Counted from the first letter of the stretch, positions 1 through 9,933 are shown. The stretch is DNA of 64,000 bases from Stentor roeselii (GCA_006503475.1 RSEH01000114.1:62001-126000), one strand, 5' to 3'. The notes: generated by a model not told the origin, from the letters alone. Numbers and translations: made by a program.

Positions 1-3000
1 TATGACCAATATCACTGATAACAACTGCAGTATCCTGTGATTCTCCAGTTTCCAGCAACAGATCAAGAAGCCAATAATGCCAGTCACTATTCTTCGAAAG
101 AATCTTAGCATTTTCCGTATTCCACTTGGTCAACATCATCAAATCCTGCATGACTTTATGTTTCAAGTCGCTGCTAGCCCTCATGACCACATCTTGCAAA
201 ATACTTAACCCAGCAGTGCTCTGTATAAAATCAGAGTCATCTAAAATATCAGCTCCTTCAATACTTCTCTTCAAAACCATTTCCAAAACCGCATGATAGA
301 CCTTTTCCTCTTCCTTTTTCCTGGGAGAGGTGAAAAACGAGCTAGAACTCATATCTAGACTGACTTCTTCAATGATTTCCTGACATTTTACAGCGACGGT
401 GTTAAAGTCCATCTTTCGATTCCCTCTACAGCTTTGAGGAGGAAAGTTTCCAACAGGTAAAAAAAAGTCTGAAGGCTTTTCAAGTTCTCCTCGCATGTAC
501 TTGACGCAGTCCTTTGCAAGTTTCGCTACTTCTTTTATTAAGTTCTCGTCTTCTGTCTGTTCAGCGACGATTGACCCGTGCTCGCCGCCTGTCGGGTACT
601 TGTTGTTGATGGCGTCTGTGTCGATGATGAGTCCTTCGGTGAACTTTGGAGGCTTTTTGCGAGTCTGGCTGAAGGACTTCACGTTTCTTTTCGGGTTTTG
701 AAGGGTCAGGTTGAAGTCTTCTCGTTTTTCTTCTTCGCTTTCTCGGCTTCGCTCGGTTAGAGAGGCGAGACTTGGCTCGTCTTCTTCTTTGATCAGGTCG
801 AAACTGAAGCCTTTTTTTGGCTTTTCTGTCACTTTTGTCTCGGTTTTTAACTCTAAAGCTTTTTTTACTAGCGTTGGACCGGATTTACCAGCATCTGGAA
901 AACTGAAGGAAATCTTTTTCTTTGAGGATGGAGCTGGAGGAGGGTTGATTCCTAAGTCTTCTTTTGGACTTGGAAAACCGAATGAACGGGGAGGCTCTGG
1001 AACTTTTAGGGATGGGAATTTTTTGCTGAAATCTTCTTCTTCTTCTGGCTTGTCTCCGAAACTAGAACCCAGGGAGAGTTGAAGGGGTTTGAAACTTCCG
1101 CTTAGAAGTTTTGGGTTTTGGTTTGGAAGAATGACTGAACTGATATAATTGAAAATATCAGATTTGTTACTGAAAAGCGACATTTTCTCCGATGACGACA
1201 AAACAGAGTCGATCAAAGAAAGACACACACTCCTTATCTCAATATTTCCAGAGTTAAGCAAAACCAACAGCATTTCCAATCCACAAGCCTCCACAAAATA
1301 CTTCAAAAAAACCGAAGAAGGTGCTCCAACAATATCTCCAGGCCGATCATTAAGTACTTTTTTAAGAACCATTAACAAAGCAGCTTGAACAACATTAGAA
1401 GTCTTTCCAAATAGTGCTCCAACAACATGAACAACAGAATAAGCAATATTTTCCCCATTTCCAAGTAAAATAACTTCAACAATCGACACAATTTCTTTCA
1501 CATGAAGTTCATTTTCCGGGTAAAACTCAAGAAGAATCTCTAAAATCTTCTGAACCCCGACAGTTTTCGACACTTGCTTCGTAGCTTTCGTATAAAGAAC
1601 CTTAATAAACTTGTACAACTTGCTTTGAACTGCATCACTAGACTTACTCCAGAACTCAGGCAGCCAAAGAAGATGAAGAAGCAGCTGATCTCGAAGCTGG
1701 GGCATGATAAAGTTGTTCAGGTCTTCAATTAAGTCAATTATTGGCTCTTTTAAACCTGCAGGTGTTATTTTTGATAGGATTTCTGCTAGGGCTTTGAAAA
1801 ATTTCATCTTGCATGCCTCGATTTGGTTTTCTGGACGGTCTTTCAGGCATAGGACTAGAAGACGGAACCACTCTAAGGTTAGTTCGTGGAAAAATTCTGG
1901 AAATTCTGAGATCTTTTCGACGATTGGTAAAAATGCGCAGATTCCTCCTAGGTAGGACATTCGTAGGTTTCCCATGTGCTTGAAACCGCTTAGGCCTAGA
2001 AGTTTACCGTCTGATTTGTTCATTCCGTCATAGGCGATTTGTTCACTGACGCGCATTGGGTGGTAAAACAAGTAAAGGCTACTAGCAAGTTTCTTATCAA
2101 TCACTCGATGAAGACTTCTCAAACTTTCATGTCCCTGTGGTGCGCAGTTATAAAAAGAGTGTATAGTTTTCATACAAGAAGTCGAAACCGCATCATTAAA
2201 AACCATAGCACAAGCGAGTTGTCCGGTGAAATCCAAGCAAACCGCAGAAACCGAGAACTCCGGGTTCTGAGTTTTACAAACAGGAAAATCAACAGGAGGA
2301 CTCATGATCTCATCTCCATCAACCACAACCCTTAAAACACTTTTCCTAACTTTTCCCTTTTCATGTTCAACTCCAATGAAAGTCCAGGTAAGAGGCTGAA
2401 ACTCATGCAAAAAAATTCCATTAGAGCCCACTTCCGGATTTGAATACTCAGGTCCCAAAATCCTGTAAAACAACTTATTCCTAATAAAATACCCTTCATG
2501 TCCTCCATTCCCCTTAGAATGAAAAACAAACAATCGAGAAGGACGATCATGGCAGATATCTTCAACTCTAACCCAAAAGCAAGCAGAAAATCCTTTTCCA
2601 AAAGGATAATTTCCAGTTTTTTCATTTAAAATCTCGATCCCAGAGCCAGTCCCCGAAAAATAAAAGTAAGAATAAGGCGCAGGAGGCTTATGTTGACTGA
2701 TCAAAATCTGAAGTAACTGCAAAGAAGCCATGAGTTGACTTTGAGTTAACTTTGAATGAGCCAGAAATTGAAAGACGTGCTGGGTGTTAGACTTTTTAAC
2801 CCCTCTCGCTGTCACCAACAACTCGATAAAGTTCAAAATTTTGATTTGGACCTGGTCAGACGAGTTAAGCGCTAATGTGATAAAATTGTTTAGAACGTCT
2901 TGGCTGCCTCCTCGACTTGCTGACATCAAAAGGTTCGGATTATGCAAAAAACAACGCGCGATTTTTTCAACCTGCTCGATGAGGGTCAGCTTGTAACTTG

Positions 3001-3112
3001 TGGGAAGCTTTGGAAACAGGTCGAGAAGACGCCAGATGGACTCAGGATTTTTTATTTCGCCTCCTGAACCGATTCGCTCGAGCTCTTCGTAGAGAATATC
3101 TTCGGCATCCAT
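1..3112 (-). CDS. BEACH-family (neurobeachin-like) protein, N-terminal part, cut by the window edge
   Basis: An open minus-strand frame starts at ATG 3112 and reaches base 2 without a stop, giving about 1037 codons. Residues about 170-300 look like the concanavalin/LamG-like fold found near the N-terminus of neurobeachin, LRBA and Lvs proteins: GFSACFWVRV, then a WTFIGVEHEKGK strand, then GQLACAMVFNDA. About 300 helical, armadillo-like residues follow. A low-complexity charged and Pro-rich linker covers about 640-830, and a further helical part runs to the edge. The defining BEACH and WD40 domains would lie left of base 1, so the family call rests on the N-terminal architecture alone. BEACH proteins act in membrane trafficking and lysosome or autophagy biology. 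An LvsA-like or WDFY3-like member is equally possible. No frame break was found, so no intron is required. Confidence 0.55.
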   Translation of the reverse strand, partial: MDAEDILYEELERIGSGGEIKNPESIWRLLDLFPKLPTSYKLTLIEQVEKIARCFLHNPNLLMSASRGGSQDVLNNFITLALNSSDQVQIKILNFIELLVTARGVKKSNTQHVFQFLAHSKLTQSQLMASLQLLQILISQHKPPAPYSYFYFSGTGSGIEILNEKTGNYPFGKGFSACFWVRVEDICHDRPSRLFVFHSKGNGGHEGYFIRNKLFYRILGPEYSNPEVGSNGIFLHEFQPLTWTFIGVEHEKGKVRKSVLRVVVDGDEIMSPPVDFPVCKTQNPEFSVSAVCLDFTGQLACAMVFNDAVSTSCMKTIHSFYNCAPQGHESLRSLHRVIDKKLASSLYLFYHPMRVSEQIAYDGMNKSDGKLLGLSGFKHMGNLRMSYLGGICAFLPIVEKISEFPEFFHELTLEWFRLLVLCLKDRPENQIEACKMKFFKALAEILSKITPAGLKEPIIDLIEDLNNFIMPQLRDQLLLHLLWLPEFWSKSSDAVQSKLYKFIKVLYTKATKQVSKTVGVQKILEILLEFYPENELHVKEIVSIVEVILLGNGENIAYSVVHVVGALFGKTSNVVQAALLMVLKKVLNDRPGDIVGAPSSVFLKYFVEACGLEMLLVLLNSGNIEIRSVCLSLIDSVLSSSEKMSLFSNKSDIFNYISSVILPNQNPKLLSGSFKPLQLSLGSSFGDKPEEEEDFSKKFPSLKVPEPPRSFGFPSPKEDLGINPPPAPSSKKKISFSFPDAGKSGPTLVKKALELKTETKVTEKPKKGFSFDLIKEEDEPSLASLTERSRESEEEKREDFNLTLQNPKRNVKSFSQTRKKPPKFTEGLIIDTDAINNKYPTGGEHGSIVAEQTEDENLIKEVAKLAKDCVKYMRGELEKPSDFFLPVGNFPPQSCRGNRKMDFNTVAVKCQEIIEEVSLDMSSSSFFTSPRKKEEEKVYHAVLEMVLKRSIEGADILDDSDFIQSTAGLSILQDVVMRASSDLKHKVMQDLMMLTKWNTENAKILSKNSDWHYWLLDLLLETGESQDTAVVISDIGH

Positions 3113-3214
3113 TGTTTAATTTACTTTTTGAAATGGGTTGAAGATGTTTGCAGGTTTGGATATTTGGTGAATTTGATATTGATAAAAATTTAGAAGGTTT
3201 AGAGAATTAGAGGA

Positions 3215-3745
3215 CTAGGATTCGGTTATTCTTATCAGGGTGGTTTGGCAGAGAGGACACTCGTGGACTATGTCAAGGGAAGATGTTTTTTCCGCACAGC
3301 ATCGATTTTTAAATAATTTTTGAAGGTTTTTCCAAAATCCGATTGGTGATGGGGAGTACTTGATTATGCTTAAGATTACTTGATCGCAGTTTTTACAGTG
3401 GAACCTTCCAGGAACAGCAAAAGCGTTATTATTGAAAATTTCCTGTGAAAATTCTTTCTTTTTTTGCTCCACAAGTGAAGCCTTAGCAGTGGTAATAGCT
3501 AAACTTTCCGAGTGTTTTTCATCATCCTCTTCATTTTCAAGTCCAGCTAAAAGTCCAGTATAATCCTGACAAGTTGACTTGACAACGACAGAGACATTGA
3601 CCTTATTCGAGAATTCTTCAGAGTCAGAAGGACTTCCAGTAGTTAAAAACTTGCTAATAAAGCTGTTGCTAGTGAGTGACTCAGAGTCACTAAAGCTAAT
3701 CTGGTCATAGACAATGACTGAAATTGAATCAGTTTTTTCACTCAT
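3215..3745 (-). CDS. LITAF-like zinc-ribbon protein, 176 aa
   Basis: The first two thirds are Ser/Glu/Asp-rich and probably disordered. The C-terminal 65 residues carry CKNCDQV, then a 22-residue spacer (GFWKNLQKLF), then CCAEK and HECPLCQTTL. This CxxC...HxCxxC layout matches LITAF/SIMPLE domains, in which two zinc knuckles flank a membrane-inserted amphipathic helix and the protein sits on the cytosolic face of endosomes. The spacer here is less hydrophobic than in metazoan LITAF, so it may be a plain zinc ribbon. The gene is divergent from the kinase to its right with only 12 bp between the first possible ATGs. The zinc-ribbon reading is fairly safe; the LITAF name is tentative. Confidence 0.5.
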   Translation of the reverse strand: MSEKTDSISVIVYDQISFSDSESLTSNSFISKFLTTGSPSDSEEFSNKVNVSVVVKSTCQDYTGLLAGLENEEDDEKHSESLAITTAKASLVEQKKKEFSQEIFNNNAFAVPGRFHCKNCDQVILSIIKYSPSPIGFWKNLQKLFKNRCCAEKTSSLDIVHECPLCQTTLIRITES

Positions 3746-3757
3746 TTTTTAATTCTT

Positions 3758-5422
3758 ATGAAACTTATAATGATCGAAGTTATTAAGTTCTGCGAAGAAA
3801 ACCTGAAAAAAGAAATCGAAAATCAAGGAGCGCCACCTGCTGAGATAAAAGACCTTCTCGAAAAAGGCTTTGATAAGAAAGTAGAAGACCTGGAAAAAGT
3901 TCAACATCTGAACAATTTTTACTACTTTCGTTATTTGGCGACTTTAATCGTTTTCAGAGTTTGTGAAAATGCGCCGAGTGGAATCGAGTCATTTAAAAAG
4001 TGCTGCCGTTATTTTGACTGGCTAGTTGAGGCGAAAATCGATTGCAAGCCATCTCTAGTCAAGATCATTGAAGAGATGCTGGTGAAAGAAGTCTCTCACT
4101 GCAAGAGCCTCGATGATCTGTCGATGTGGTTAAGCCTTGCAAAGGAATTCACCGATAAAAACGAAGGCACAATGGAAGGAATTTTAAGAAGTTCTTATTT
4201 TTCTGTTGTGGAGCATGTTTGGGCTGGTATCCACTTGACCACTTCTTTACTTCAAGTGGAAGAAACTTGCAAATACCTGAAAAATCTCAGCACTATTCAA
4301 CATTTCGACCTGGTAAATGAAGACATGCAGTCAATCATCTTCAAAAACCTGGAAAGAACTCTTTACTTCGAATTCGACATCGACGGTCTTCGAGCTCTTC
4401 AAGGAGAACAACTGAAACCCGACTTTTCTCAGGGAAAGTTTATCGTCGACTGTCTCAGTCAACTGAATCTCAGCAAGGAAGACCAAGAATCTCTAAAAAA
4501 AATCAGTCTTCACTTTCAGCTTGAAGAAGACTTGTACCAAGAACCTCCGAAGTCCTGTCCGAATATTCACAAACTCGCTGATTTAAGTCAAATCTCCTTT
4601 GGTGACCTGTTCTACGCGCAAGAGACCAGCCAGTTCTACGTCAGAGTCTATCGCGGGTCTCATCCACAAGTAGGTCAAATCGCTATTAAAGAGTACATCG
4701 CGAAGAACTTAGAGATTGACCTTCAGAAGTTCCAAAGTGAAATTGATATCTTAGAAAAACTTTCATCGTTGTCGTCAGTTGAAACTTGTTTCTTGAAGTT
4801 TTATGGGAATTGGTTGAATGGTAAAAATTTGTACCTTGTTATGGAGTACCACCCTTACACCCTGATGTCTATCATTTCGGTTTACAAGCAACAAAATTAT
4901 AATATTTCTGAGAAAGACTTGTCGATTATTATTAAGAAATTGTTGCATTCGTTTGCTATTATGGAGTCTATGGGGATTTATCATAAGGATATCAAGCCTC
5001 ATAATATCTTGGTGAGTAATGACTTTGAGTTTAAAATCATTGATTTTAGCATTTCGGAGATAAAAGAACAGATTGATACTACTCTTCCAACTGATTTCAA
5101 TGTTATTCAGGGAACTAGTGGGTATGTCGCTCCTGAACTTCAGAAGTTGTTGGAGAAGGGAGAAAGAAATGGAACTTATAATGTTGCAAAAGCTGATGTT
5201 TTTTCTTTGGGACTCACGATTTTGCAGATAATTTGCATGGAGGACTTCGGAATGTTGAATCATGAAGAGTATAATGAAAGACTTATGAAAAAAGTAGAAC
5301 AGGTTAAAATCAATTGGATTCGATTGATATTAGAAAAAATGCTGCATGTGGACTACTCACAAAGGAAGAGCTTTAAGTACCTGGTTTCGATGGTGCCTCA
5401 GGATAAAACTCAAATTACTTGA
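3758..5422 (+). CDS. Protein kinase with long helical N-terminal domain (tandem copy 1)
   Basis: This is a 554-aa frame. Residues 1 to about 270 are helical and unrecognised. Residues about 280-540 form a protein-kinase domain: IAIKEY (VAIK lysine), LVMEYHPY hinge, HKDIKPHN catalytic loop (HRD as HKD), IIDFS (DFG as DFS) and GTSGYVAPE (APE). The catalytic Lys, Asp and Asn and the Mg-binding Asp are all present, so activity is plausible despite the DFS variant. A second ATG at 3770 lies directly after TTATA and may be the true start. The next gene begins 18 bp downstream, is on the same strand and has the same architecture, so the pair looks like a tandem duplication. The substrate is unknown. 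Confidence 0.8.
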   Translation: MKLIMIEVIKFCEENLKKEIENQGAPPAEIKDLLEKGFDKKVEDLEKVQHLNNFYYFRYLATLIVFRVCENAPSGIESFKKCCRYFDWLVEAKIDCKPSLVKIIEEMLVKEVSHCKSLDDLSMWLSLAKEFTDKNEGTMEGILRSSYFSVVEHVWAGIHLTTSLLQVEETCKYLKNLSTIQHFDLVNEDMQSIIFKNLERTLYFEFDIDGLRALQGEQLKPDFSQGKFIVDCLSQLNLSKEDQESLKKISLHFQLEEDLYQEPPKSCPNIHKLADLSQISFGDLFYAQETSQFYVRVYRGSHPQVGQIAIKEYIAKNLEIDLQKFQSEIDILEKLSSLSSVETCFLKFYGNWLNGKNLYLVMEYHPYTLMSIISVYKQQNYNISEKDLSIIIKKLLHSFAIMESMGIYHKDIKPHNILVSNDFEFKIIDFSISEIKEQIDTTLPTDFNVIQGTSGYVAPELQKLLEKGERNGTYNVAKADVFSLGLTILQIICMEDFGMLNHEEYNERLMKKVEQVKINWIRLILEKMLHVDYSQRKSFKYLVSMVPQDKTQIT

Positions 5423-5440
5423 TGTAGAGATATAATAAAT

Positions 5441-7219
5441 ATGTCGCTGGATATTTGCAACTTGATCGACAATCAGTACAAAAGCAACTTGCAAACGTTT
5501 AATTCTTCAAGTCAGGCTTTGAACGTCGACACTACCAAGACTTTGAAGGAGATAATGAATCAAATCACGAATATTTTTCCCTTTGGTGAAGCACATTCTA
5601 TCAGATATCTCTTTGCATTGTTTATTTATAAATTAGAAGAAAACTTCGAGTCTGAAGAGCTAAGCTATGATTATTTTGTTTTTATTGCTGGGAATGCTTG
5701 GTATATTCAAGATAGCCTCGATATTATCTTACCGTCTTTTGACTCTATCATCGAGTTAAAACTTATGAGTTCTAATAACGTTCAGGAGATTGTCAAATGG
5801 TGCAAACCAGCTAAGATCTTAAAAGATTACTGTACTAGTATCAATAAAAACTTTGAATTCATTTGTTTAATGCAGGCTCATAATAAATTAATTACCCAGA
5901 TATTGGAAATGACTGAAAATGGAAATGATGATAAGATTGTCGGAAATTGTAATTTGATAGTTGGACAGCTTTATGAAGCTTATTTATATGGAGTAGATAT
6001 AGGGTTACTTAGAACCACGATAACGCTACCCATCTGTGATTATGCTAATGAATTCTTTCAATTGGATGAACCTAGTATTCAGATTTCTTATCAAGAAAGT
6101 ACTGTCCAGCCTATTAGAAACATATTGATTCAGTTACAGAAAATTTGTGAAAGCGACCAAAATAATAAAAAATATGTTGATGAAGTTCTTACTAAAGTTC
6201 AAAGCCTTCAAATAATTCAAGTTCTTCCTATTAATCCAGGTAAACTAGTTTATCCGGTTTATCCAGTTAATCAAGTTAATCCAGGTAATTCAGGTAATCC
6301 AGTTAATCCAGGTAATTCAAGTAATCCAAGTTATCCAGGTTATCCAGTTAACTCAAAATTTGTAATAAACAAGAACTATTTAGTAATTGACAGAACCGTA
6401 CCGAAATATGCTGATACAAAAAATAACTTTCAAGTAGCTGTTTTTTCAGGAACTTACCAGAACATAAACATTATCGCCAAGCAATACTCTTCATTCACAG
6501 CTGAGTTAAAAAAAGACATAGACACAGAAATATCTATTTACGAAAAACTTTCAGATATTTCATCTCCTGAGAATTCTTTCATCAAATATTATGGAACTCA
6601 CTACGAAGGACATTCAATCGTACTCATCATGGAATCTTATCCAATAAACTTAGAAATGAAAATCCAACAAATGAGAGATGAAAAGAAACATATTGATGAG
6701 CAGATGTTCTTAAAAGTTGCTTATAAACTTGTTAACTCTTATTCACAGTTAAGAGACTTGAACATCATTCACAGAGACGTGAAGTCTTCGAATATCGTTG
6801 TAGACAATACTTTTGATACAAGAATTATTGACTTTGGAAGCTCGATAGTGCAAAATCAAGACGTGACATTGAGAACAGATAAATTCAGAGCAGTTGGAAC
6901 TGAATATTTTTTAGCTCCTGAAGTGGATCAAATAGTGAAAGGAAATCAAAATAAACAAGGAACATATAATCTTGAAAAAGCTGATGTTTATAGCTTGGGA
7001 CTGGTCTTTATACAGTTGATAACTCTTTGGAATATCACTGATCCTAATTTTCACAAAAATTATGCAGGTACCTATGTTGATCAATGTTTGCAGCATCTAT
7101 CAATACCGACAAGATCATTTTTAAAAATGATGCTAACAGTAGATCCATCTTCCAGGCCTACTTTCAAGCAAATCCTTCCAAATATTCCATTTGATCCTAA
7201 AACTTTAAGTAGAGTTTAG
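5441..7219 (+). CDS. Protein kinase, tandem paralogue 2, with an NP/YP repeat linker
   Basis: This 592-aa frame has the same layout as its left neighbour: about 260 helical residues, a linker, then a kinase domain at about 315-580. Motifs seen are IIAKQY (VAIK lysine), LIMESYPI hinge, HRDVKSSN catalytic loop, IIDFGSS (canonical DFG) and GTEYFLAPE. Unlike copy 1 it keeps both HRD and DFG. The linker is a three-residue repeat of NPG/NPV/YPV/NSG type, absent from copy 1 and encoded by a 9-bp DNA repeat. The start follows ATATAATAAAT directly, and the stop is TAG. It is a serine/threonine kinase by its catalytic loop; its pathway is unknown. Confidence 0.82.
   Translation: MSLDICNLIDNQYKSNLQTFNSSSQALNVDTTKTLKEIMNQITNIFPFGEAHSIRYLFALFIYKLEENFESEELSYDYFVFIAGNAWYIQDSLDIILPSFDSIIELKLMSSNNVQEIVKWCKPAKILKDYCTSINKNFEFICLMQAHNKLITQILEMTENGNDDKIVGNCNLIVGQLYEAYLYGVDIGLLRTTITLPICDYANEFFQLDEPSIQISYQESTVQPIRNILIQLQKICESDQNNKKYVDEVLTKVQSLQIIQVLPINPGKLVYPVYPVNQVNPGNSGNPVNPGNSSNPSYPGYPVNSKFVINKNYLVIDRTVPKYADTKNNFQVAVFSGTYQNINIIAKQYSSFTAELKKDIDTEISIYEKLSDISSPENSFIKYYGTHYEGHSIVLIMESYPINLEMKIQQMRDEKKHIDEQMFLKVAYKLVNSYSQLRDLNIIHRDVKSSNIVVDNTFDTRIIDFGSSIVQNQDVTLRTDKFRAVGTEYFLAPEVDQIVKGNQNKQGTYNLEKADVYSLGLVFIQLITLWNITDPNFHKNYAGTYVDQCLQHLSIPTRSFLKMMLTVDPSSRPTFKQILPNIPFDPKTLSRV
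6230..6350 (+). repeat. In-frame 9-bp minisatellite in kinase linker
   Basis: Roughly a dozen imperfect units of the type AATCCAGGT / AATTCAGGT / AATCCAGTT encode a Pro/Asn/Gly-rich linker between the helical and kinase domains. The period is a multiple of three, so length changes would keep the frame. Confidence 0.85.
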
Positions 7220-7360
7220 TTAACATAAATGATTGTTTTAGGAAATCTCTAAAAATTCATCTAATAAGCCTTTCCTTCTAATAAATATATAAATTTAGAC
7301 TAGTATAACGACTAAATAAAGTTTATGTTAAGTAAAATAAAATTTCTAAGTTGAACCCAA

Positions 7361-7570
7361 ATCAATCCAATCCTAAAATTTTAACTTCTCACTACAGCAC
7401 CCTATTAATTAATACATTAAAACTCTAAATAATCAATTCAATCTAAAATTTTAACTTCTCACTACAGGACCCTATTAATTAATACATTAAAACTCTAAAT
7501 AATCAATAAATCCTAAAATCTCAGCTTCTCACTACAGGACCATATTAATTAAGACAGTGAAACCCTATGT
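7361..7570. repeat. Three tandem 70-bp units running into the copine 3' end
   Basis: Units start near 7361, 7431 and 7501. The TCTCACTACAG core recurs exactly every 70 bp (about 7387, 7457 and 7527). The third unit contains the copine stop codon and last codons. Units 1 and 2 therefore look like copies of the gene's 3' end and trailer, later diverged. The rest of the gap, 7220-7360, is A/T-rich and holds nothing I can recognise. Confidence 0.85.
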
Positions 7571-9696
7571 CTAGTAATCCGATCACCAGCAGGTTTTTTC
7601 ACCCATTTAACAATCGGACCATTACACTGCGGACAATCCCTGGCAATCATTTGAATGCATTTACTACAGACCACTTCACACCCGCAGTCCTTTAAAATGA
7701 CATCAATGGGTTGAACTTGGCACATAAAGCAAAAGTTCTTCTTTTTCGCTTCCTTCACAATGACAGTCTTGAAATTCAAGCTCGGTTGTTTTAAAATAGA
7801 CTTAGGCGGTTTCGCATCGTTTTTCTTGCTCTGTATAATATCAAGTATATGTTGCGGGTCTTTACAGTAAATTCCACTATTCACAAGTCCTTCAACGAAG
7901 TTCCTATTGAACCCCATCCTGACGATTTCTTCAATAAACTCAGTTTTGTCCTTTCCCAACTTGACCGAATTCGAGCCATTGCTATTCAAAGGTGATGAAA
8001 ACCTGCGACTTAAAAACCTTTTCACCTGAGTCTCTTTATTAACCTTAGGAACAATTTTTTTTATTTTCATGAATTCAGTCACCTGCTGGGGAATCTCTTG
8101 CAGCACTTCTCGCGCAAGCGCGTAAGACTTCTGCTTAAAATCTCTAAAAGGAACGAACTGGACAATATCTCGACTGGGAGCCGCTTGATAAGTCTTGCTG
8201 AACAAAGGGTTTTCATCAGCGTCTAAAAACTTCATCATTGAAAAGTCCTCATTTCCAACTCCAACAATAATAATACTGATGGGCAAGTCACAAGCAACAA
8301 CGAGTTCATCAATAGTTTCATCTAAGTCGTTAATAATCCCATCAGTGAGAATAAGCAAAATAAAGTACTGTTGTTTTTCTTGATTCACTTTCGCTGATTC
8401 GGCGTATTCTATACTTGTGTGAATCACTTCACTGAAATGGGTAGGACCGTAAAGCTGTAACTTTGGAATCACGTCTGCATAGGAAGTGATCACTTCTTCT
8501 ATGCCTTGAACTTCAGGGTCGAAAATGTTGTTGTTTACAGCGAAACAATGAGAAATGATGGAAAAACTTGGAGGAATTTTCGCTCCGAAGCCGTAGACAG
8601 GGATTTTCTTGTCTGAGTCGTAATATTGAAGGATTTCGCCGACAGCGCGAATGGCTTGGATGTACTCATTCGGCTTTTCCTTGTCTAAGTAATGAAGAGA
8701 GGTTTCAAGAGCGGGGTCGCCGTTGCTCTTGGTGAAGTCAATTGCGATCATCATGGAAATCTCGCAACCGCCTCTGACATATTCTAAAAAAGTGTGTCTT
8801 TCATTCAAACTGAAATGATGCACCATGAACTTCAAGTCAATAACTTTCCCGCCCTTCATCAAAACGTACTCAAAACACTTCTCATTCAATTTTTTCAAGC
8901 TGGTCTCACAACTTCCCATTAATTTCAACTCTTGAGTGACTTGAAAGACTTCAATCCTAACAATTTTATTCTCGTCATTTCCACAGAACCGGCTTGAAGC
9001 AATTTTGAATTTTTTCCAAATGACTTGATTTTTTTCGTAAGTCACGTTTTCACTTTGATAGATCGGCATGAAATCATCTTGACTTTGTTTTAAAATTTTG
9101 AAAATACAGCTGATTTTTGACTTTCCTGAAAATAACCCGCAGACCATTTCGACTTCACGAGTTGATTCCTGGATTTCTTCACTATGAACAGTGAAAGTTC
9201 CCAGGTCTTTCTTTTTGTTGAGGGGGTTTAAGAGAGGTTTTGTCAGGGTGTGTCCTGGAGAACAGACTATTTCATGAACGTTGAACACGTTTGTACCGAT
9301 TAATGAATTTTTCGTTGGTTTGCCGTCGATGAGGAGTTTGTTGTCGTAAACATCTAGTTTAAAGCGCAGTTGCTTTTCGAAGGAGTAGGCAAGGCGGAAA
9401 GGAGTGATGAAAGAGGGACTTGTTGTTTTTTCTTGAACTTCGGTTTGGTCTTTAAACTGAAATATGCTGTCTTCTTCGATTAGGAAGTAGACGACTGGGT
9501 TTATTGATGTAAAACGATCGATCACTGATAGGTCTGTGCATTTTACTGATAGTTCTACGAAGGTCAGAAGGTCTTCTTCGTCGGTTTTACCTCGGACTGG
9601 AAGCTCTGCTATCTCGTCTATTTCGCTTTTGTGAGTCTTTTCTTTTACTGATGTCGCGTAGATTTGGGAAGCTCGGTTTGAGCAGGCACATCCCAT
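7549..9696 (-). CDS. Copine with C-terminal UBA-like and RING domains, probably N-myristoylated
   Basis: A 715-aa frame opens with MGCACS, a strong N-myristoylation/palmitoylation signal. Two C2-like regions follow (about 35-180 and 185-300), then a copine-type vWA domain (about 320-540) with the MIDAS-like start IDFTKSNGDP and the copine strand LLILTDGIINDLDETIDEL. Residues about 585-622 resemble a UBA domain (IVRMGFNRNFVEGLV). Residues about 654-695 form a RING of C3HC4 type: CFMCQ, CGCEVVCSKC, CPQCNG. Plant RGLG ubiquitin ligases combine a myristoylated copine vWA with a RING but lack C2 domains; animal copines have C2s but no RING. This protein has both. A role as a calcium-responsive membrane-bound E3 ligase is inferred. 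Confidence 0.88.
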   Translation of the reverse strand: MGCACSNRASQIYATSVKEKTHKSEIDEIAELPVRGKTDEEDLLTFVELSVKCTDLSVIDRFTSINPVVYFLIEEDSIFQFKDQTEVQEKTTSPSFITPFRLAYSFEKQLRFKLDVYDNKLLIDGKPTKNSLIGTNVFNVHEIVCSPGHTLTKPLLNPLNKKKDLGTFTVHSEEIQESTREVEMVCGLFSGKSKISCIFKILKQSQDDFMPIYQSENVTYEKNQVIWKKFKIASSRFCGNDENKIVRIEVFQVTQELKLMGSCETSLKKLNEKCFEYVLMKGGKVIDLKFMVHHFSLNERHTFLEYVRGGCEISMMIAIDFTKSNGDPALETSLHYLDKEKPNEYIQAIRAVGEILQYYDSDKKIPVYGFGAKIPPSFSIISHCFAVNNNIFDPEVQGIEEVITSYADVIPKLQLYGPTHFSEVIHTSIEYAESAKVNQEKQQYFILLILTDGIINDLDETIDELVVACDLPISIIIVGVGNEDFSMMKFLDADENPLFSKTYQAAPSRDIVQFVPFRDFKQKSYALAREVLQEIPQQVTEFMKIKKIVPKVNKETQVKRFLSRRFSSPLNSNGSNSVKLGKDKTEFIEEIVRMGFNRNFVEGLVNSGIYCKDPQHILDIIQSKKNDAKPPKSILKQPSLNFKTVIVKEAKKKNFCFMCQVQPIDVILKDCGCEVVCSKCIQMIARDCPQCNGPIVKWVKKPAGDRITRHRVSLS

Positions 9697-9933
9697 TTAG
9701 GATATTTGTAATGATTTTAATACGCATTTTACGATTTGAGTGAATGGAGAGATGAAGAACTGAAATAACTGAAGGTATCCGCTGGGTGAAGAAATTAGAA
9801 AAGGGGTTATAGGCAAAAGGGTTTTATTAAATGTGAATTTAAGGAGTTCTAACCATTTACATTCAATTATCTAATATTTTCAATCTCAATACAATAAAAA
9901 AGTGAATATAAAATCATCCTCATAATTCTTTAA

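Noticed and set aside
495-2996. Several plus-strand frames of 60-120 aa
   Set aside because: They lie opposite the continuous BEACH-family frame, lack motifs and show composition typical of antisense shadows.
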